Origin: Rhizophagus irregularis
Taxonomy: Eukaryota; Glomeromycota; Glomeromycetes; Glomerales; Glomeraceae
Assembly (NCBI RefSeq): GCF_026210795.1
Contig: NC_089437.1
Location: 5,146,001-5,210,000, forward strand
Direction: 5' to 3'
Length of the DNA stretch: 64,000 bases
The notes under the pieces are model-generated. The model worked only from the letters and a program-made list of their open reading frames with translations. It was not told the DNA's origin and searched no databases. This document shows, piece by piece, positions 57,825 to 64,000 of the stretch; the stretch's first letter is position 1, and each line of letters opens with the position of its first letter. The translations under genes and the position numbers were made by a program.

Positions 57825-59490
57825 CACTCCATCCCAACTTACCATTTAAAAAGAACTTTAATAATATTCTCAAACAAAAAATAAAGTTCCTCTTTTTCAA
57901 CTTATAATTCAAAGTCAAAGCAAAAAACAAAGTTCAAAGAGACATCCCTAAAAAAAAAGTAAAATGAATATTATTAATTTCCAAAACAAAAAAAAGTGAC
58001 ATTTACTTATTCCAAACATACCTTTCATAATCCAAGCTGAAATTTGGGTTCAGGAAAGTGTTCCCTAAAGAAAAAAAAACAAAAGGAACGTTAATGACAT
58101 TCCAAAGACAAAAAAAAACAAAAAAACCCACTCATAACTTACCTTTATAGCCCAAGCTGAAAATCAGACAGGTATCCCTAAGGTTGCTTGCCGAAACCTA
58201 GGGGTTTAGACAAGATGGCGTTTTGCCGAAAAGTGAAATTCTGCTGAAACTATATTAAAGTTATATTAAAAAACTGGCGAAACTTTGGAGAAAGGTGAAA
58301 CTGCCGAAACTTATTATAAATGCCGAAACTGCCGAAACTCTGCCGAAACTATAATAAATCTATAGTAAAATTTTAACGAAACTAATCGTAGGATTTTGAA
58401 GAGGTTTAGACAAGCAACCTTAGGTATCCCTAAAGAAATGGAGTAAAAGGAATATTAGTGACGTTCCAAAGACAAAAAAAAATAAAAAAACCCTTTACCC
58501 ATAACTTACCTTCATAGCCCAAGCCAAAATCCAGGTCCAGGTAGGCATCTCCTAAAGAAATGGAGTAAAAGGAACATTAGTGACGTTCCAAAAACAAAAA
58601 CAAAAAAAAAAACCTCCACCCATAACTTACTTTCATAGCCTAATAAGCAAAATGGAGTAAAAGGAACGTTAGTGACATTTCCAAGACAGAAAACAAAGAC
58701 ATTTACACTCGTAGTTAATGCATTATACATTGCCTCCATTTGTTTGATCTTATTCTCTGAGACCTAGATTGTTTCTGTCTTTAATTTGGGTATTGTTGTG
58801 CGATATTGTTGTAGTTATTGATCCAAAGTTCCAAACACACATCAACCTCAATCAGTTTAACAAACGTCCACATCTAATAATGATACAAATAACAACAATT
58901 ATCATATAAGAACATGTGGGAAACCTTTATAGCCAAGTCAAAATCTAAGTCCAAATACGCGTCTCTTAAAGAAATGGAGTAAAAGGAACGTTAGTAACAT
59001 TTCTAAAATGAAAAACAATGAAATTTATACTCACATTTATTGAAATCCAAGTTCAAACAAGCGTCCCCTAAAGAAATGAAGTAAAAGAAACGTTAGTGAC
59101 ATTTCCAAGATGAAAAACAAAGAAGTTTATACTCACATTTATAGCCCAAGCTGAAACTTAAGTCCAGAAAGATGCCCCTAAAAAAAAGAAGCATTAATGA
59201 CGTTTCTAATGGCCAAAATGATACTCATTCCAACATACCTTTGTAAATCTAGCTCTAGATCGACATTCCCTAAAGAAAAGAAAGAAAAAGAAACATTAGT
59301 AACGTTCTAAAGACAAAAGAACAGTAATAAAAAAACTTACCCTAACTTTCATTGTTAAGATCTGTAGTTCGTAGTAGTGCCGTTGTATCCTATAATAAAA
59401 GAAACTAATCAAATAAAGATAAAAAAAGCTCAAAGGTTAAAAAAAAACTTACCCTTTTCTGTGGCCTGTCCTCCATTCTCTGAACCTAAA
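57825..59490 (-). repeat. Array E: about 12 intron-plus-mini-exon units (minus sense)
   Basis: Units of about 110-130 bp upstream of, and in the same sense as, the hAT transposase. The acceptor is TTTCTTTAG. Mini-exons of about 40-45 nt are of the type GGATGCCTACCTGGACCTGG...GGGCTATGAAG. Donors are GTAAGTTATGGG, GTATGTTTGG or GTGAGT. Branch palindromes are GGAATGTCATTAACGTTCC, GGAACGTCACTAATGTTCC and GAAATGTTACTAACGTTCC. One mini-exon is split by a 242-bp MITE. Confidence 0.82.
58180..58421. mobile_element. 242-bp Mutator-type MITE, copy 2
   Basis: Perfect ends AAGGTTGCTTG and CAAGCAACCTT, with a perfect 10-bp duplication AGGTATCCCT (58,170-58,179 and 58,422-58,431). It keeps more CG dinucleotides (GCCGAAACT) than copy 1 at 38,990, which has GCTGAAACT at the same places. 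Confidence 0.93.
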
Positions 59491-59673
59491 ATATATATAA
59501 AAAAAAGCCGTTAAACTGTTAAAAAAAATATATAAAAAAAAATCACCAGATATCTGATGATCCATCCGGTTAATCTGATGAATCATCCAGATCAATCCGA
59601 ATCTGGTCAAATTTTGGATGGATCACTAGATATCTGGATTGACCGGATTCAGAGCCTACCTCTAGTATAATAT

Positions 59674-60145
59674 CAAGAGTGATCTCTATAAAACTATTTT
59701 ATTTTTTATCTTAATAACTCCGGAATTTATACTACAAATATTAGATACAAGTAAAAATTGGGTAATAGATGAGGTCAGAAATTTGATGTATAAGATTATC
59801 GTAATTAGCAATATTAACAATAAAAAAGAAATTTTTCCAAAATGTAAGAAAACAATGAATTAGTATGACGCAGAAACTTGCATTAAAATGATTTAGGATA
59901 CGCGTACTCCCTTCCCTTGAAAGCATGTTATATACATATTTCATTTATTGCCGTTTTTAATAAAATGTAATTAGCTAATCAATATAGTTTCACCAAAAAA
60001 AATTTCGATCTTTGTGTAATATTATTTTTTAAACAATCATGTTTTTTCAATTTTTCTCTGATTTTGTAGTTTATACTGTATATAGAAATTTACGCTCATT
60101 ATTGTGTCTAATACTACACATTTTTTATATTGCTGACGCGTTAAA
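59674..60145. other. Intergenic, no gene seen
   Basis: AT-rich spacer between the hAT element and the Cys-rich relic. An open frame on the minus strand (59,741-59,944) has no supporting features. Confidence 0.4.
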
Positions 60146-61176
60146 ATGTCACTTAATGAAAATGAAGTATATGAAATACAAGTATATACAAGAAAATATC
60201 AAATAGGGATGTGTTTTACCTGTCAAAAGTGTTTATACTGTGAAAAAGACCTTACATTTGAAAATTGTCATTGTAATAAGTATGAAAAACCAACTAAAAA
60301 TAACTGAATAGCCAAAATACGTGGTTATAGAAGTTTGTGCTATGACGCAAGTAACGCTCAACCATTTTTAAAAGAATTTATTATGAAGAAAAGTAATCTT
60401 AAGTTTGATTATGAAGTCAACCTGGCAACTCTTTGTACAACTTGTAATAGTAAAATAAGCTGAGAAAATAACAAATTTGGAAAGGAAATAAAAAAAGAAA
60501 AAGATATCATAAAATCTGAAGTGAATCAAGTAACAGAATTACAGCTTCGTATATCAATTAAAAATGGTCTTTTAACAAAAATTGAACAACTTGTTTCTGA
60601 ACATATAGGATTAACCTTTAGTAATGAATATTTTTTGGCATATAAGAGTAGTTCAGAAGTTGGGGCAGGAATACTTTTAGATAATGAAATTACTTTTGAA
60701 GAATTTCTAAAAGATTATAAACGTTACATCTCTAATAATAAAAAAGTGATGATAATTGTAACTATAAAGGATAAGAAAAAAGATAAGAAAAAATGAGAAT
60801 ATAAAGTAAATTTTGGGTTCAATCTGAATTCTTAATTAATTATGTGTTGTATTAATTTATAATACTTATTATATTATAATAAATAGAATGATAATTTGGA
60901 ATTAGAAGTGACAAGCAAAGAAACAGAAGAAGAAGTACCAAAATCTAAATCAGTTAAAACTAAAAAAAAGGTACAGCAATGAATAGAGTCCCGAAAGAAA
61001 ATAAACTTGATGAAAAGGAGAAAATGATCAGTGAAATTATGATGCAATTAAAAGATAAATATATTTGTAACCATTATAATCACAAACATTGTTTTGTAAA
61101 AGATGGTCATCATTTATTTTTATCAAATGTAAGTAGTATGAAAACCCCAATTCTGGCTCACCTACTTATCTCATAA
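60146..61176 (+). pseudogene. Decayed Cys-rich gene (zinc-finger-like N-terminus)
   Basis: ATG at 60,146 (MSLNENEVYEIQVYTRKYQ). A Cys-rich cluster CFTCQKCLYCEKDLTFENC follows, then C.C and CTTCNSK downstream, suggesting zinc binding. The frame is broken by TGA at 60,305 and TGA near 60,461, both explained by CGA to TGA change. It continues openly at 60,521-60,796 (LRISIKNGLLTKIEQLVSEH), ends in a Lys/Asp tail, and a further piece at 60,979-61,176 (KYICNHYNHKHCFVKDGHH) is displaced by a frameshift. It looks like a member of a repeated family in this kind of genome; function unknown. Confidence 0.55.
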
Positions 61177-61360
61177 TCTAAACCGTTTATTAATATTTTC
61201 ACCTACTTATATGCTACATATTTTATAACCTAAATCACCTTTTTTATATTTTTACCTACTTATCTCATAATCTAAACCGTTTATTAATATTTTCACCTAC
61301 TTATATCCTACTTATTTCATAATCTAAATCATTTATTAATATTTTCACCTACTTACCCCC
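61155..61360. repeat. Tandem ACCTACTTATCTCATAATCT repeats
   Basis: About four to five units of 42-50 bp (TTTATTAATATTTTCACCTAC, shortened here) just upstream of the 61.5-kb gene. Confidence 0.85.
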
Positions 61361-61534
61361 AACCGAACAAGAAATAGGATTTCAAAGCCAACGGAGTCAA
61401 AAAAGGTAAGGAATATTAACCCATCCAGGAAACAGCCATGGAGTCAATAGAGCGGAATAGCAAGGCAAGCAATTTCCCTTATACCGAGAAAAAATGTAAT
61501 TGAATAAAAGATTCATATATAAAAGGTTTACAAG

Positions 61535-62221
61535 ATGTCACAATACAGACCATCACTAATAAGACGTATACTAGGTCAGTTTGAACTCAACATAGAAGAA
61601 TGGGTAAAGGAAATAATGTGGTATTTAGATATAGCATATTTAAAAGCTTTAGATTCCGAATTTAGCAAAGAAAGTATGTTAGTATCTGGATTAGAAGAGC
61701 TAGTAGAAATATTTGATGAGATGTTAGAAGGTGATGATATATGGATACATCCATCACTTTTATCACGAATAAGATATTCTATTCTACCAGATGAGATGGC
61801 AATATATGAAAGATTTTCAGATATCATTAAGAACTTCTCAGAGGATAAAGAATTAGCATATGCATTATTAGACTTAGTAGAAATATTATCAAAAAAGAAA
61901 CCTACAACATTCAACATTATAGATTACAATATACAAAGAATATTCACGAATCCTAATGATGAATATAGAAATGAATTCAGCATCTACCATATTAAAGGAG
62001 ATGAAGATATGGATGAAGACACAGATGAAGACACAGATGAAGACATAGATGAAGTAGAGCAGAATGAATTCAATGAATACTATCAGAATCTTGCACCGAC
62101 CACCGAGAGTCAGCTGGATAGACTAAAAAATGAGTTGGCTATAACTCTATGTGACAAATGTCTTATGCCAACAAGAAGTCAGGAATGTGATTGCTGGATT
62201 TTACAAATAGAGGGTTTCTAG
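61535..62221 (+). CDS. Acidic hypothetical protein with C-terminal Cys cluster, 228 residues
   Basis: Intronless frame from ATG 61,535 to TAG 62,221. The first 150 residues are mostly helical (LIRRILGQFELNIEEWV, ELAYALLDLVEILSKKK). An Asp/Glu/Thr run follows (DEDTDEDTDEDIDE), and the end has CDKCLMPTRSQECDCW, which could bind a metal ion. No signal or membrane segment. Not recognised. Its stop is 19 bp from the stop of the convergent 62.2-kb gene, much tighter than elsewhere in this window, and it lacks introns. Confidence 0.6.
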   Translation: MSQYRPSLIRRILGQFELNIEEWVKEIMWYLDIAYLKALDSEFSKESMLVSGLEELVEIFDEMLEGDDIWIHPSLLSRIRYSILPDEMAIYERFSDIIKNFSEDKELAYALLDLVEILSKKKPTTFNIIDYNIQRIFTNPNDEYRNEFSIYHIKGDEDMDEDTDEDTDEDIDEVEQNEFNEYYQNLAPTTESQLDRLKNELAITLCDKCLMPTRSQECDCWILQIEGF

Positions 62222-62240
62222 TTTTCAGTAAAACTATTTT

Positions 62241-63032
62241 TTACCTCTCACAATCTGGAATAGGTGCATCACAAATAAAATCCCCAAAATCATATGGATT
62301 AGAGAACAACTTCTGTAAGAACTTATAAATCATATCAGCATCCAATTCAGTCTTAGTGCCAAATATATTAACCTTATCAGATTTAGGCCAAATATGTACC
62401 CGAATCTTTGAAGTGAAGACTATAGCAATTTTAGAATAAATATCACCCACATCATTCTTAATATACTTTATTGGAAAGGGGAGAATCTCACGAATACCAT
62501 CTATAGACTCTAAAGCATATGCTAAGGTAGAAAGATTAATAAACTTATTACCCCTAATATTAATCACAAATTTATAATTGCGCAGGAGAGCCTTATTTTC
62601 ACCCACAAGTTCTACAGAAGAAAACTCAGGTAGGGAACATTCAGAAAGGTAACGTAAGAAGATAGCAACAGGATCAAAAGACCTGAAAACTTGTATACTA
62701 CCAGATTTAGGAAAATAACGAATAGTATGTACAGTATCAGCTAAGATGATAACAAACTCAATGCATGCATTAAAAGTGCTACCATCCCCTGTACGTCGCC
62801 GTCTATTTAATGGATTGTCAGGTGTACTTCGTCTGCATCGCCTCTCACCTTTTGGTTTAGACAAGTACTGTTCATAACCCTCAAAAGCTTTATGAATAAA
62901 GTTGCTATTAATGGCAATAACATCCTTAGTAGGTTCAAGCTTATGACCAAGCACGGTGTAATCAAGCCCTTCAACATTGATCTTAAATTCAGTAACAGTA
63001 AGAGATGGAGTAAGTTCACTAAAAGTAAGCAT
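62241..63032 (-). CDS. Hypothetical protein, 263 residues, possible TBP-like fold
   Basis: Intronless frame, ATG at 63,032. After a basic loop (CRRSTPDNPLNRRRRTGDG), two alpha/beta stretches follow each other: FVIILADTVHTIRYFPKSGS (about residues 92-111), and then KIAIVFTSKIRVHIWPKSDK (about 208-227) with VNIFGTKTELDADMIYKFL. The strand pattern ending in a short basic turn and a helix, twice, resembles the two half-saddles of TATA-binding-protein-like proteins, including those of large DNA viruses. This is a pattern impression only; no diagnostic residue was checked. It is convergent with the 61.5-kb gene and 105 bp from the divergent F-box gene. Confidence 0.6.
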   Translation of the reverse strand: MLTFSELTPSLTVTEFKINVEGLDYTVLGHKLEPTKDVIAINSNFIHKAFEGYEQYLSKPKGERRCRRSTPDNPLNRRRRTGDGSTFNACIEFVIILADTVHTIRYFPKSGSIQVFRSFDPVAIFLRYLSECSLPEFSSVELVGENKALLRNYKFVINIRGNKFINLSTLAYALESIDGIREILPFPIKYIKNDVGDIYSKIAIVFTSKIRVHIWPKSDKVNIFGTKTELDADMIYKFLQKLFSNPYDFGDFICDAPIPDCER

Positions 63033-63136
63033 GTCTGGTTTTTTCTATTGATAGAAAAGAAATGTTCAAATTATTTTATCCTAAGAAAAAATCTAATTAA
63101 ATAAAACTTCTTCATCAATATCTCATATGAGATACC

Positions 63137-63649
63137 ATGACAAACAATAGCTTACCTTTCGAACTTTTAGAAAAGATATTCAAAACTTCATATGAAGGTA
63201 CTTACTCCCGTTGGCATTATCTTTGCAATTATGCATTAGTGTGTCGAAAATGGGCTGTAGTAGCAAACTCTCTCCTATGGGGTGAAACAGACCTTTATAA
63301 CCTCTATAATATTAAGGAGTTCCAAATGTACAAACATCTCACAAAACCAGGGACAGTATGTGGAAAATATATCAGAAAGCTTAATATGGATGGAGTATTA
63401 TTATGGCCTATCTGTATTGTAAAAATGCTACAAGCTTGCCCCAATATCCAGGAACTTAGCATAATAGATTATCAATACTATGGTGGAAAAGGTGACGTTA
63501 GAGATTTGCTAAGTGAAATCCTGCATATATTACCAAACCTTCAAAAGCTAGATATCAGATATAGTCGATATTTTAAAAATAGAAATGCCATTGAAAAACT
63601 CATAGAAACCCGTAAAGACCTAGAAATCAGAGTAACATGGCAAATGTAA
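63137..63649 (+). CDS. F-box protein with leucine-rich tail, 170 residues
   Basis: Intronless frame, ATG 63,137 to TAA 63,649. The N-terminal F-box reads LPFELLEKIFKTS, then ALVCRKWAVVANSLLW (residues about 6-50), the surface that binds Skp1 in SCF ubiquitin ligases. The rest has Leu-rich repeat-like spacing (CPNIQELSIID, LPNLQKLDIRYS), the usual substrate-binding part, but much shorter than typical F-box/LRR proteins of 400-600 residues. Such genes are strongly expanded in arbuscular mycorrhizal fungi. It may be a shortened family member. The substrate is unknown. Confidence 0.75.
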   Translation: MTNNSLPFELLEKIFKTSYEGTYSRWHYLCNYALVCRKWAVVANSLLWGETDLYNLYNIKEFQMYKHLTKPGTVCGKYIRKLNMDGVLLWPICIVKMLQACPNIQELSIIDYQYYGGKGDVRDLLSEILHILPNLQKLDIRYSRYFKNRNAIEKLIETRKDLEIRVTWQM

Positions 63650-63664
63650 TATTTGTAAAGGCTA

Positions 63665-63780
63665 ATCACTGCCAAAACATTTGGGCACTGCCCTGTTACT
63701 GCCCGTCACTGCCGAAAAAATTTGGGCACTGCCCTGTCACTGCCCGCCACTACCCATCATTGCCGCAGAAGTTTGGGAAA
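63665..63780. repeat. GGGCACTGCCCTGTCACTGCCC tandem tract
   Basis: Two to three imperfect units of about 52 bp containing ATTTGGGCACTGCCCTG and CACTGCCCGTCACTGCC. GC-rich compared with the surroundings. Confidence 0.75.
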
Positions 63781-63903
63781 CACATGGATTTTTCCTAGCA
63801 AGATGACGCTTTAACTTAGAGGGAAAGTCAAAACTTGCTCCACATAGATGACAGGTTAATCTTCCTCGAGAGTGTGAATTTTTTTTAAGTCGATAGTATC
63901 CAT
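63737..63903 (-). CDS. C2H2 zinc-finger fragment
   Basis: The minus strand reads GRLTCHLCGASFDFPSKLKR, continuing HLARKNPC, then a stop at 63,739-63,737. This is a C-x2-C-x12-H finger with the H-x-x-R-K-x-P-C ending seen in fungal and large-DNA-virus finger proteins. A splice acceptor TTCCTTGCAG (63,904) with CTAAC 13 nt before it suggests an upstream exon outside or near the window edge. It may be a gene's last exon or a fragment. Confidence 0.45.
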
Positions 63904-64000
63904 CTGCAAGGAAGTCACGTTAGTTTTCCGTTTATGTAGAGAAATTGGAATGGTAATTTTTTTACGTGATGATAGAGGGATGGTCAGTTGCCGATTTTGG

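Larger units (their letters stand above)
53786..59665 (-). mobile_element. Composite hAT element: transposase flanked by inward intron-like arrays
   Basis: The left end TAAAGGTATGCTCTGGTGAA (about 53,793) and the inverted right end TAGAGGTAGGCTCTGAATCC (minus sense, from about 59,673) are similar and fit the YARNG start of hAT ends. Both ends continue with ATCCGG/CAATCCAG-rich subterminal sequence. Array D then reads inward on the plus strand and array E inward on the minus strand, and the hAT transposase occupies the middle on the minus strand. A matching 8-bp duplication was not found, so exact ends are uncertain. Confidence 0.6.

Noticed and set aside
62241..63032. Firm claim of a viral TBP gene
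   Set aside because: Only an impression of strand and helix order; no key residues were verified, so it is kept as a hypothesis.

Overview
This is nuclear DNA of a filamentous fungus, most likely an arbuscular mycorrhizal (Glomeromycotina, Rhizophagus-type) fungus. The pointers are very high AT content, many short spliceosomal introns (about 60-130 nt, GTAAGT-type donors), an IQGAP, a CDK11-type kinase, a leucine-biosynthesis gene, a Crinkler-type effector, and a gene-poor middle packed with nested hAT, Mutator-like, Tc1/mariner-like and LINE elements. The genus is inferred from overall character; no search was run.

Layout. 1-21.8 kb is a euchromatic gene block: a DDB1/CPSF-A superfamily protein (partial, -), a small secreted GPI-type protein (-), a CDK11/PITSLRE kinase (-), a multi-spanning membrane protein (-), a Lys-rich hypothetical protein (+), a fused isopropylmalate dehydrogenase-isopropylmalate isomerase (-), and divergently from it an IQGAP (+). 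21.8-34 kb is repeats: a hairpin MITE, AT-rich filler, a 2.7-kb array of intron-like units (array A), then a dead hAT transposase broken by a hAT MITE and a 5'-truncated LINE, then a Tc1/mariner-like element carrying its own nested MITE. 34-36.6 kb holds a Crinkler gene (ubiquitin-like N-terminus + PD-(D/E)XK nuclease + protein kinase) with two minisatellites upstream. 36.6-53.8 kb is again repeats: Mutator-like elements with 9-10 bp target duplications, a second, inverted copy of the Tc1/mariner-like element, a decayed DDE-type gene, arrays B and C of intron-like units, and a 50-bp palindrome array. 53.8-59.7 kb looks like one hAT element: a broken hAT transposase flanked by two inward-reading arrays of intron-like units (D and E). 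60-64 kb has a decayed Cys-rich gene and a tight cluster of intronless genes (unknown acidic protein, unknown protein with a possible TBP-like fold, F-box protein, C2H2 finger fragment).

The strongest unexplained signal is the set of five tandem arrays (A-E, roughly 55 units). Each unit looks like a complete mini-intron plus a 22-45 nt mini-exon: GTAAGT-type donor, a small palindrome carrying a CTAAC-type branch site in its centre, a T-rich tract and TAG. Arrays D and E share related mini-exons, are inverted relative to each other, and bracket a hAT transposase, so these arrays may be the subterminal repeats of a hAT family that have taken, or kept, the form of spliceable introns. The second notable signal is the single-reading-frame fusion of the leucine pathway dehydrogenase and isomerase.
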